A stretch of DNA of 9,636 nt from JBDTGE01 sp050742975 (GTDB lineage Bacteria > Actinomycetota > Actinomycetes > Mycobacteriales > Jatrophihabitantaceae): assembly GCA_050742975.1 (NCBI GenBank), contig JBOGDQ010000211.1, positions 1-9,636 of the forward strand, in the 5' to 3' direction. Below are positions 1-8,305 of the stretch, in pieces; position 1 is the stretch's first letter, and each line of letters starts with the position of its first letter. Under the pieces are notes generated by a model, which saw nothing but the letters and a program-made list of their open reading frames with translations, had not been told where the DNA came from and ran no database searches. Both the position numbers and the translations under genes were made by a program.

Positions 1-1555
1 GCCCCTGCGAGCCCGCCTCATAGCGGGGCAGGGGACCTGGCATGGGGGCCCAGGCCTGCAGGATCGGGTCGCAGATGCGCCACTGCGCCTCGACCTCGTC
101 GTTGCGCGTGAACAGCGTCGCCTCGCCGCGCATGGCGTCGAGGATCAGCCGCTCATAGGCCTCGGGCGACTGCGACAGGAAGGCTGTGTCGTAGAGGAAC
201 TCCATGTTCACGGGGCGGATCCGCATCCGCGTCCCCGGGATCTTCGCCCCGAGCGAGAGCGAGACACCCTCGTTGGGCTGGATCGTGACGACCAGCTGGT
301 TGGGCCGCACGCCGAGCGAGCCGTCCTGCTCGAAGGCGAGGTGGGGGACGGGCCGCAGCGTGACCGCGATCTCCGTGACCTTGCGCGCCAGCCGCTTGCC
401 GGTGCGCAGGTAGAACGGCACGCCGGCCCAGCGCCTGGTATCGATGCCCAGCTGCACCGCGGCGAAGCTCTCCGTGGTCGAGTCGGACGGGATGTCCTTC
501 TCGCCGGTGTAGGCGACGACCCGCTCGCCCGCCTGCCAGCCCTGGTCGTACTGCCCGCGGACGGCGTACGCGCCCAGGTCGGCGGGCAGCGTGATCGCCC
601 GCAGCACCTTCAGCTTCTCGACCTGGATCGCCTCGGCGGTGAACTCGACCGGCTCCTCCATCGCGGTGAGCGCGAGCAGTTGCAGCAGGTGGTTCTGCAG
701 CACGTCGCGCGCGGCCCCGGTGGCGTCGTAGAAGGCGGCACGACCGGCGATACCGACGTCCTCGGCCATCGTGATCTGTACCGAGTCGACGAAGTTGGCG
801 TTCCAGACCGGCTCGAACAGCTGGTTGGCGAACCGCAGCGCCATCAGGTTCTGGACGGTCTCCTTGCCGAGGTAGTGGTCGATGCGGAACACGTCCTGCG
901 CACCGAACACGTCGTCGACGAGCCGGTTCAGCTCGAGTGCGCTGGCCAGGTCGTGCCCGAACGGCTTCTCGACGACAACGCGGCGCCACCCTCCGGCCCT
1001 GACATTGTCCGCCATCCCGGTGCGCTCCATCTGCTCCAGCACCGTCGGGAACAGCGCCGGCGGGATGGACAGGTAGAACGCTGCGTTGCCCTTGATGCCG
1101 TGCGACTCGCACAGGTCCTTGAGCGTCGTGGTGAGCGTGTCGAACGCCTCGGCGTCGTCGAACGAGCCGGGGACGAACATGACGTTGCTGGAGAGCCGTT
1201 CCCAGACGTCGTCGTCCCACGGCGTACGCGCGTGTTCCTTCGCGGCGACCTTCGCCAGTGACTCGAAGTCGCCGTCGCCCCAGTCCCGGCGGGCGAAGCC
1301 GAGCAATACGAAGTCCGGCGGCAGGAGCCCGCGGTGCGCCAGGTCGTACACAGCGGGCAGCAGCTTCTTGCGGGCCAGGTCGCCGGTGACGCCGAAGACG
1401 ACGAGCGCGCACGGCTCGGGCACGCGCGGCAGCCGCCGATCACGCGGGTCACGCAGGGGGTTGCCCACGACGGCGGGCGGCGTGCCGGCCGGCGCTGCGA
1501 GCGGCGGGGTGGCCGCCGGGTTGCGCGCCGGCTGCTCCTGGGTGGTTTCGGTCAT
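1..1555 (-). CDS. zwf: Glucose-6-phosphate 1-dehydrogenase, 3' end cut by window edge
   Basis: Oxidises glucose 6-phosphate to 6-phosphogluconolactone with NADP+ (or NAD+), the entry step of the oxidative pentose phosphate pathway, in the cytoplasm. The frame reads open from ATG at 1555 to the left edge, 518 codons. Visible landmarks are the dinucleotide-binding GVTGDLARKK at residues 55-64, EKPFGHD at 196-202 and the active-site signature RIDHYLGKE at 224-232, followed by ETVQNLMALRFANQLFEP. The last visible residues, YEAGSQG, match the C-terminal YEAGxWGP-type motif of the family with Q in place of the usual W, so only about 20-25 residues should be missing. The start overlaps the tal stop (ATGA, 1552-1555) and has no clear Shine-Dalgarno, so translation is probably coupled to tal. 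Residues 1-31 are a Pro/Ala-rich extension ahead of the conserved NPLRDPRDRRLP. Identity is certain; the isoenzyme's cofactor preference cannot be told. Confidence 0.97.
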   Translation of the reverse strand, partial: MTETTQEQPARNPAATPPLAAPAGTPPAVVGNPLRDPRDRRLPRVPEPCALVVFGVTGDLARKKLLPAVYDLAHRGLLPPDFVLLGFARRDWGDGDFESLAKVAAKEHARTPWDDDVWERLSSNVMFVPGSFDDAEAFDTLTTTLKDLCESHGIKGNAAFYLSIPPALFPTVLEQMERTGMADNVRAGGWRRVVVEKPFGHDLASALELNRLVDDVFGAQDVFRIDHYLGKETVQNLMALRFANQLFEPVWNANFVDSVQITMAEDVGIAGRAAFYDATGAARDVLQNHLLQLLALTAMEEPVEFTAEAIQVEKLKVLRAITLPADLGAYAVRGQYDQGWQAGERVVAYTGEKDIPSDSTTESFAAVQLGIDTRRWAGVPFYLRTGKRLARKVTEIAVTLRPVPHLAFEQDGSLGVRPNQLVVTIQPNEGVSLSLGAKIPGTRMRIRPVNMEFLYDTAFLSQSPEAYERLILDAMRGEATLFTRNDEVEAQWRICDPILQAWAPMPGPLPRYEAGSQG

Positions 1556-2661
1556 GAGCCCGCTGCGTCGAGCTGTCCCTGCACGCTCTCGGAGAGCTGG
1601 GCGTAGGAGTCCTCGAACTTCTGCACACCCTCGGCCTCGAGCAGTTCGATGACGTCGTCGTAGCCGATGCCGAGTGCCTCGAGGTCGGCGAGCACCTTGC
1701 GGGCCTGGTCGTACGTGCCCTCGATCGTGTTGCCCGTGATCGTGCCGTGGTCGGCCACCGCGTCGAGGGTTGCCTCAGGCATCGTGTTCACGGTGTTCGG
1801 CGCGACAAGCTGGGCGACGTACATGGTGTCGTCGTAGGCCGGGTCCTTGACGCCGGTCGAGGCCCAGAGCGGGCGCTGCACGTGCGCGCCGACCGCTTCG
1901 AGGGCCTGCCAGCGCTCGGAGGCGACGACCTTCTCGAACCGCTCGTACGCCAGCCGGGCGTTCGCGATGCCGGCCTTGCCACGCACGGCCTTGGCCTCGT
2001 CCGAGCCGAGCTTGTCCAGCCGCTTGTCGATCTCGGTGTCCACGCGGGACACGAAGAAGGACGCGACCGAGTGGATCGTCGACAGGTCGATGCCCGCCTG
2101 CTTGGCCTGCTCGAGGCCGGTCAGGTAGGCGTCGTGCACCGCGTCGTACCGGTCCAGGCCGAAGATCAGCGTGACGTTCACGTTGATGCCGGCCGCCGTC
2201 GCCGCGGTGATCGACGGCAGTCCGTCCTTGGTGGCCGGAATCTTGACCATCACGTTCGGCCGGTCGACCAGCCACCACAGGCCCTTGGCCTCCGCGGTCG
2301 TGCGCTCGGTGTTCGCGGCCAGCCGCGGGTCGACCTCGATCGAGACGCGGCCGTCCTTGCCGCCGGTGCGGTCGAACACCGGGCGCAGGACGTCGCAGGC
2401 CCAGCGGATGTCGAAGGCCATCAGATACCGGATGACCCCGTCGATGGCGACCTGGCGGGTCTTGAGGTCGCGCACCTGGTCGTCGTACGCGGTGCCCTTC
2501 TCCAGTGCCTTCTGAAAGATCGTCGGATTGCTGGTGACGCCGACGACGTGCTTGGTGTCGACGAGGTCCTGCAGGTTGCCGGTACGCAGGCGGTCCCGGC
2601 TGATGTCGTCGAGCCAGATGGAGACGTCCTGCGCGGACAGGTCGGCGAGTGCGTCGGTCAT
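1552..2661 (-). CDS. tal: Transaldolase
   Basis: Transfers a dihydroxyacetone unit between sedoheptulose 7-phosphate and glyceraldehyde 3-phosphate, giving fructose 6-phosphate and erythrose 4-phosphate, in the non-oxidative pentose phosphate pathway. The 369-residue protein has the length of actinobacterial transaldolases. Seen in order: GVTSNPTIF at 41-49, the Schiff-base lysine in VMVKIPAT (Lys140), INVNVTLIF at 159-167, SFFVSRVDTEIDKR at 201-214, RPLWASTGVKDP at 263-274 and NTMPEATLDA at 292-301. These are the standard barrel-strand motifs, and none of the key residues is missing. The ATG at 2661 is preceded by a GAGGAG ribosome binding site six bases upstream. The gene lies 21 bp downstream of tkt and overlaps zwf by four bases, so the three genes form one transcription unit. 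Identity is firm. Confidence 0.97.
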   Translation of the reverse strand: MTDALADLSAQDVSIWLDDISRDRLRTGNLQDLVDTKHVVGVTSNPTIFQKALEKGTAYDDQVRDLKTRQVAIDGVIRYLMAFDIRWACDVLRPVFDRTGGKDGRVSIEVDPRLAANTERTTAEAKGLWWLVDRPNVMVKIPATKDGLPSITAATAAGINVNVTLIFGLDRYDAVHDAYLTGLEQAKQAGIDLSTIHSVASFFVSRVDTEIDKRLDKLGSDEAKAVRGKAGIANARLAYERFEKVVASERWQALEAVGAHVQRPLWASTGVKDPAYDDTMYVAQLVAPNTVNTMPEATLDAVADHGTITGNTIEGTYDQARKVLADLEALGIGYDDVIELLEAEGVQKFEDSYAQLSESVQGQLDAAGS

Positions 2662-2667
2662 GTCGAT

Positions 2668-2673
2668 CTCCTC
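2668..2673 (-). promoter_or_regulatory. Ribosome binding site of tal
   Basis: GAGGAG on the minus strand, six bases before the ATG at 2661, inside the 21-bp gap after the tkt stop. It fixes the tal start. In contrast to zwf, tal has its own strong initiation signal. Confidence 0.8.
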
Positions 2674-2682
2674 AGATTGCTT

Positions 2683-4854
<2,172 letters not shown>

Positions 4855-4865
4855 GGTCGCTCGTG

Positions 4866-4872
4866 TCCTCTC
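4866..4872 (-). promoter_or_regulatory. Ribosome binding site deciding the tkt start
   Basis: GAGAGGA on the minus strand, 11 bases before the GTG at 4854. The spacing is slightly long but the match is good, and no such motif precedes the alternative in-frame GTG at 4917. It therefore favours the shorter, 723-residue product. Confidence 0.6.
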
Positions 4873-4906
4873 GTGGTCGGCCGAAGGCAGGCGTGCTACC
4901 CAGCAA

Positions 4907-4912
4907 AGCCTA
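4907..4912 (-). promoter_or_regulatory. Possible -10 element for the tkt-tal-zwf operon
   Basis: TAGGCT on the minus strand fits the actinobacterial TANNNT -10 pattern. It would start transcription near 4900, giving a leader of about 45 bases that contains the ribosome binding site. No convincing -35 hexamer lies upstream. The site overlaps the alternative upstream GTG, which would then lie outside the transcript and could not be used. Confidence 0.35.
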
Positions 4913-5003
4913 GCCACCTGTGGCTATCGCGCGCAGGGCACGTGAACGCGGAGGCGGCCCGCGACGGGCTGAGGCTGGCTGCTGCTGCCCACGCCGCGAC
5001 GGC

Positions 5004-5009
5004 TACCCT
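5004..5009 (+). promoter_or_regulatory. Probable -10 element for a leaderless ctaB transcript
   Basis: TACCCT fits TANNNT and ends seven bases before the GTG at 5017, the distance expected if transcription starts on the start codon itself. No Shine-Dalgarno lies between them, which agrees with leaderless initiation, a common mode in actinobacteria. The -35 region has no recognisable hexamer. Confidence 0.45.
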
Positions 5010-5016
5010 TGACGGC

Positions 5017-5991
5017 GTGACGCAGACCCCGGTCGCGCCCGCCTCGTCGGGCCCCAGCGAGGTCGCGCCGTCTGCACTGCCGGTCCGGCTCCCGCACTCG
5101 GGACACCCACGCGCGAACGGACACCGGTCCAGATTCGCCGCGTACGTCGCGCTCACCAAGCCGCGCATCATCGAACTCCTGCTCGTCACCACCCTGCCGT
5201 CGATGGTGCTCGCCGCCGACGGGCTGCCGAAGCTCTGGGTCGCGGTCGTGACCATGCTCGGCGGAACGCTCGCCGCGGGCAGCGCGAACGCGCTGAACTG
5301 CTACCTCGACCGCGACATCGACGCGGTGATGCGGCGCACCGGACGCCGGCCCCTCGCGAGGCACGAGGTATCACCCACCGGGGCGCTGATCTTCGGCATC
5401 CTGCTCGGGATCGCGTCGATCCTCGCGATCGGTCTGGTGACGAACTGGCTGGCCGGCGCGCTCACCTTCGCGGCCATCGCGTTCTACGTGCTGGTCTACA
5501 CGATGCTGCTCAAGCGCCGCACCACCCAGAACGTCGTCTGGGGCGGCGCCGCGGGATGCATGCCGGTGCTGATCGGCTGGACGGCCGTCACCGGAAGCCT
5601 GGCCTGGGCCCCGTTCGCCCTGTTCGCGGTCGTCTTCTTCTGGACGCCGCCGCACACCTGGGCGCTGGCCACCCGGTACCGCGAGGACTACGCCAGGGCC
5701 GGCGTGCCGATGCTGCCGGTCGTGGCCGCGCCGACGCGTGTGACCCGCGAGATCGTCGTCTACACGTGGCTGACCGTTGCCGCCTCGCTCGCGCTGTGGC
5801 CGCTGGCCATGTCCTGGATCTACGGCGTGCTGGCCGCGTGCGCGGGCGCGGTGCTGATCGCGGGGGCGCACCGGCTGCATTCGGCGACGAGGGCCGACGC
5901 CGGCGCGAAGCCGATGGCGTTCTTCCACCTGTCCAACAGCTATCTCGCCTTCGTCTTCGTCGCCGTCGCGGTGGACACGTTCATCCACTGA
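5017..5991 (+). CDS. ctaB: Protoheme IX farnesyltransferase (heme O synthase)
   Basis: Integral membrane prenyltransferase that adds a farnesyl group to heme b to make heme O, the precursor of heme A for the aa3-type cytochrome oxidase. From the GTG at 5017 it has 324 residues. The polyprenyl-diphosphate site NCYLDRDID gives Asn94, Asp98 and Asp102 (NxxxDxxxD). Other family signatures are ALTKPRIIELLLVT (45-58), RTGRRPLAR (107-115), LLKRRTTQNVVWGGAAG (164-180), FFWTPPHTWALA (207-218) and the second polar loop YREDYARAGVPMLP (221-234). About nine hydrophobic segments follow one another from residue 52 to 323. Residues 1-38 are a polar, Pro/Ser-rich leader of no evident function. The frame is open far upstream, to 4345, but that part is antisense to tkt and does not look like a membrane protein. 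An in-frame GTG at 4942 is a weaker alternative start. Divergent from tkt, an arrangement also found in mycobacteria. Confidence 0.95.
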   Translation: MTQTPVAPASSGPSEVAPSALPVRLPHSGHPRANGHRSRFAAYVALTKPRIIELLLVTTLPSMVLAADGLPKLWVAVVTMLGGTLAAGSANALNCYLDRDIDAVMRRTGRRPLARHEVSPTGALIFGILLGIASILAIGLVTNWLAGALTFAAIAFYVLVYTMLLKRRTTQNVVWGGAAGCMPVLIGWTAVTGSLAWAPFALFAVVFFWTPPHTWALATRYREDYARAGVPMLPVVAAPTRVTREIVVYTWLTVAASLALWPLAMSWIYGVLAACAGAVLIAGAHRLHSATRADAGAKPMAFFHLSNSYLAFVFVAVAVDTFIH

Positions 5992-5992
5992 C

Positions 5993-6011
5993 CTGCCACT
6001 GGCATCGGCAG
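5993..6011. terminator. Weak hairpin between convergent genes
   Basis: CTGCC (5993-5997) pairs with GGCAG (6007-6011) across nine bases in the 24-bp gap between the ctaB stop and the stop of the convergent gene. The stem is short and there is no T-tract on either side. It is the only candidate for a bidirectional terminator here, and a poor one. Confidence 0.2.
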
Positions 6012-6015
6012 CACC

Positions 6016-7398
6016 TCAGCCGGGCGGGATCGAGATCGCCACCGCGACGGGCCGGGTCAGCTTCAGGGTGATACCGCGAACCGTCTCCGTCCCGGTGAAC
6101 TGCAGCGTTCCCCGCGTGAACCCGGCCGGGACCTGGAAGACGTCGAAGATGTCGCCGGCCGTCGCGATGTTGCGTGCCGGGATCGTGGTGCCGTCGGGCA
6201 GGCGTAGCCGCAGCAGTTGCGGGTCCCAGCCGAACGTGTCACCAGGAGCGCTCGGGTCGGTGTAGGCGAGATCGACGGACAGGAACGCACTCCCGGGGTT
6301 GCTCGGATGGCTGGCCGGGTGGCGCGGGATCCAGAAGTCCAGCGCCACGCTGGTGATCGTGGTGCGGTAGGTGACGTCCGCCGCGTCGGTGCCGTTGCTG
6401 AGGCGCACCGGCACGTTCACCGTCTTGCCGATGTTCACGAACCGGTGCTTGCGGGCGAACACGCCGATGTTCCCGGCGCCGGCCACGCCGCCGGGAAGCG
6501 AGAGCGACTGCGTGAGCCCGCCGTCGTCCAGGTCCAGCGTGGCCGTGGCCGCGGCCGGTACGGCGAGGACGACGTAGCCGCCAGCCGGCGCTTGCGGGAC
6601 CTTGCGCGCGTGGCTGCCGGTCACCGACACCGTCAGCCCGCCGGAGGCCGGCGGGCGCCCGAGGTCGCCGTCGGCCGCGCTCACGCGGAACGCGATCAAC
6701 TGCTCGCCGTCGGGCGTCGACCGGGCGTCGTCGCCCGACCCGTATCGCGGCACCACTCCGGCCGACACGAGCGTGATGCTCTCGTTCCGGCCGACCATGG
6801 TGGCGCCGTCGAGCGCGGGAGGCGGCCTGGTCGAGCTGAGGGAGGCGGTCGTCAGCACGTTCCGGTCTGCGGGCGGCGGCTGCGGCACCGACAGGCCGCC
6901 GGACCCCTTCGGGGCACTCTTGCCGTCCGGACGGACGAGCTTCACCGTGCCCGGAACGGCGAGATTGGCGGCGTCGCCCAGTGACGCTGCCGGCGTGAGC
7001 GTGGCCGTGCCCCTGGCGACCGAGCCTCGCAGCGGAACCGCGAGGTACGCCTTGCCCTCGTCCCCGTCGACGAACAGCACCGGCCCGCACAGCAGGTGGT
7101 CGCCGACATCGCTCTTGCGCTGCCCGGACCGGGCCTGGCGCGGCTGGGTGAAGTAGCAGCGCGAGTCCGTGCTCTCGGCGCCGTGCCGCCCGGTGACGTC
7201 CGCGGCGACGCTCGCCTCGGCGCTCTGCAGCACCGTGACCGGATCCTCGATCTGGCTGCCCTGGTAGGTCAGCTTCGGCTTGTCGCCACCGGATAGCAGT
7301 GTCCGGCCGACGACGACGCCGGCCACCAGAACCACCGCGACCCCGATGCCGATGAACAGCCTCCTGTGTCGTGTCGGCGTCCGGCCGGCATAGGTCAC
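6016..7398 (-). CDS. Membrane-anchored extracytoplasmic protein of unknown function
   Basis: I do not recognise a named family. The 460-residue product starts with a basic stretch (RTPTRHRRL, 6-14) and one hydrophobic segment (about 15-35, FIGIGVAVVLVAGVVVG), then stays hydrophilic to the end. This fits a signal anchor with the bulk outside the membrane. Cys81 and Cys104 are the only cysteines and could form a disulphide. After a Pro/Ser-rich stretch (about 158-195) come two segments rich in alternating hydrophobic residues, about 206-304 and 345-447. Each looks like a beta-sandwich, and together they look like a duplicated domain of the DUF4352/Ig-like sort; this is inference. The GTG start has GGAGGT five bases upstream. 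The gene is monocistronic, divergent from the ATP-grasp gene and convergent with ctaB. A role in the cell envelope is plausible but not shown. Reality of the gene is well supported by its ribosome binding site, topology and third-position GC bias. Confidence 0.85.
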   Translation of the reverse strand: MTYAGRTPTRHRRLFIGIGVAVVLVAGVVVGRTLLSGGDKPKLTYQGSQIEDPVTVLQSAEASVAADVTGRHGAESTDSRCYFTQPRQARSGQRKSDVGDHLLCGPVLFVDGDEGKAYLAVPLRGSVARGTATLTPAASLGDAANLAVPGTVKLVRPDGKSAPKGSGGLSVPQPPPADRNVLTTASLSSTRPPPALDGATMVGRNESITLVSAGVVPRYGSGDDARSTPDGEQLIAFRVSAADGDLGRPPASGGLTVSVTGSHARKVPQAPAGGYVVLAVPAAATATLDLDDGGLTQSLSLPGGVAGAGNIGVFARKHRFVNIGKTVNVPVRLSNGTDAADVTYRTTITSVALDFWIPRHPASHPSNPGSAFLSVDLAYTDPSAPGDTFGWDPQLLRLRLPDGTTIPARNIATAGDIFDVFQVPAGFTRGTLQFTGTETVRGITLKLTRPVAVAISIPPG

Positions 7399-7403
7399 GC
7401 TCC

Positions 7404-7409
7404 ACCTCC
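7404..7409 (-). promoter_or_regulatory. Ribosome binding site of the unknown membrane protein
   Basis: GGAGGT on the minus strand, five bases before the GTG at 7398. It is a near-perfect Shine-Dalgarno and fixes this GTG as the start, with the basic residues and membrane segment directly following. Confidence 0.75.
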
Positions 7410-7424
7410 GTGTGCTGTTCGAGC

Positions 7425-7430
7425 ACCGTA
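7425..7430 (-). promoter_or_regulatory. Possible -10 element for the membrane-protein gene
   Basis: TACGGT on the minus strand fits TANNNT. A start about seven bases on, near 7418, would give a leader of about 20 bases that just holds the GGAGGT site. Its -35 region would fall inside the first codons of the opposing gene. No clear -35 hexamer is seen. Confidence 0.4.
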
Positions 7431-7432
7431 CC

Positions 7433-7438
7433 TAGGAT
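7433..7438 (+). promoter_or_regulatory. Possible -10 element of the ATP-grasp/DUF445 operon
   Basis: TAGGAT, six bases before the ATG at 7445, is a good TANNNT match placed for leaderless transcription. The AGGA inside it could instead be a weak Shine-Dalgarno at seven-base spacing, in which case the promoter lies further upstream inside the opposing gene's leader. The sequence does not decide between the two. Confidence 0.4.
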
Positions 7439-7444
7439 CGGTGC

Positions 7445-8305
7445 ATGTCCACCGCGATCCTGGCCACCTGTGCCGCGCTGCCCGACGGCGACGAGGACGC
7501 CGCCCGGCTCGTCGCCGCGCTCGAGCGCGCGGGTGTGCGGTCGCGGTGGCAGGTCTGGACCGACCCGGCGGTGGACTGGGCGGCCGGGCTCACCGTGGTG
7601 CGCTCGACCTGGGACTACACCGAGCGCCCCGAGCAGTTCCTGCGCTGGATCCGCTCCGTGCCACGCCTGGCGAACCCGGCGGACGTGATCGAGTGGAGCT
7701 CGGACAAGACGTACCTGGCCGACCTGGTCGCGGCCGGGGTTCCGATCGTGCCGACGGCGTTCGCGCGGCCCGGGGAGAGCCCAGCGCTGCCGTCGGGCGT
7801 CGAGTTCGTCGTCAAGCCCTCCGTCGGCGCGGGATCGCGCGGAGCGGGACGCTTCGCCGCCGGCGATCTGGACGGTGGCCTGGCCCAGGTGGCCATGCTG
7901 CACGCCGCGGGCCGGACCGTCCTGATCCAGCCGTACCAGCGCGAGGTCGACACGCAGGGCGAGACGGCGCTGCTGTACTTCGACGGCGAGTTCAGCCACG
8001 CGGTCAGCAAGGGTGCGATGCTGCCCGAGGGCACGGCGCACCCCATGTTCGGCCACTCGCTGTACGTCGAGGAGCAGATCGCGCCGCGCATCGCATCCGA
8101 CGCCGAACTCGCCGTCGGCGCGAAGGCGATCAGCTACCTGCGCGAGCGATTCGGGCAGGACCTGCTCTACACGCGAGTCGACCTGCTGCCCGGTGCAGAC
8201 GGCCCGGTGCTGGTCGAGCTCGAGGTGGCCGAGCCGTCGGCATTCCTCGGCCACGAAGGCGGTGCGGCCGACCGGTTCGCCGCCGCCATCGCGGCCCGCG
8301 TATGA
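7445..8305 (+). CDS. ATP-grasp ligase-like protein
   Basis: Predicted ATP-dependent carboxylate-amine (or similar) ligase of the ATP-grasp fold, 286 residues, cytoplasmic with no membrane segment. The N-terminal domain holds VVRSTWDYTERPEQFLRWI (51-69) and a DK pair (87-88) ahead of LVAAGVPIVPT (94-104). The nucleotide-binding lobe has EFVVKPSVGAGSRG (120-133), where Lys124 should contact ATP, then VLIQPYQREVDTQGETALLY (159-178) and FDGEFSHAVSKG (179-190). The metal-binding end is RVDLLP (244-249) and VLVELEVAEPS (255-265); the acidic Glu258 and Glu260 stand where the E-x-N of classical members sits. The STWDY and GETAL..DGEFSHAV motifs recall a group that includes O-ureido-D-serine cyclo-ligase (DcsG), but no cycloserine genes are present, so the substrate is unknown. 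Its stop overlaps the next gene's start (ATGA), so the two are probably co-translated. Confidence 0.88.
   Translation: MSTAILATCAALPDGDEDAARLVAALERAGVRSRWQVWTDPAVDWAAGLTVVRSTWDYTERPEQFLRWIRSVPRLANPADVIEWSSDKTYLADLVAAGVPIVPTAFARPGESPALPSGVEFVVKPSVGAGSRGAGRFAAGDLDGGLAQVAMLHAAGRTVLIQPYQREVDTQGETALLYFDGEFSHAVSKGAMLPEGTAHPMFGHSLYVEEQIAPRIASDAELAVGAKAISYLRERFGQDLLYTRVDLLPGADGPVLVELEVAEPSAFLGHEGGAADRFAAAIAARV

Noticed and set aside
153..1412. Minus-strand open frame of 419 codons inside zwf
   Set aside because: The true zwf reading, in another minus-strand frame from 1555 to the edge, carries all the enzyme's motifs; this one is Arg-rich noise.
4855..4917. Longer tkt start at the GTG at 4917
   Set aside because: No ribosome binding site precedes it, the 21 added residues have no family match, and the likely -10 element overlaps it.
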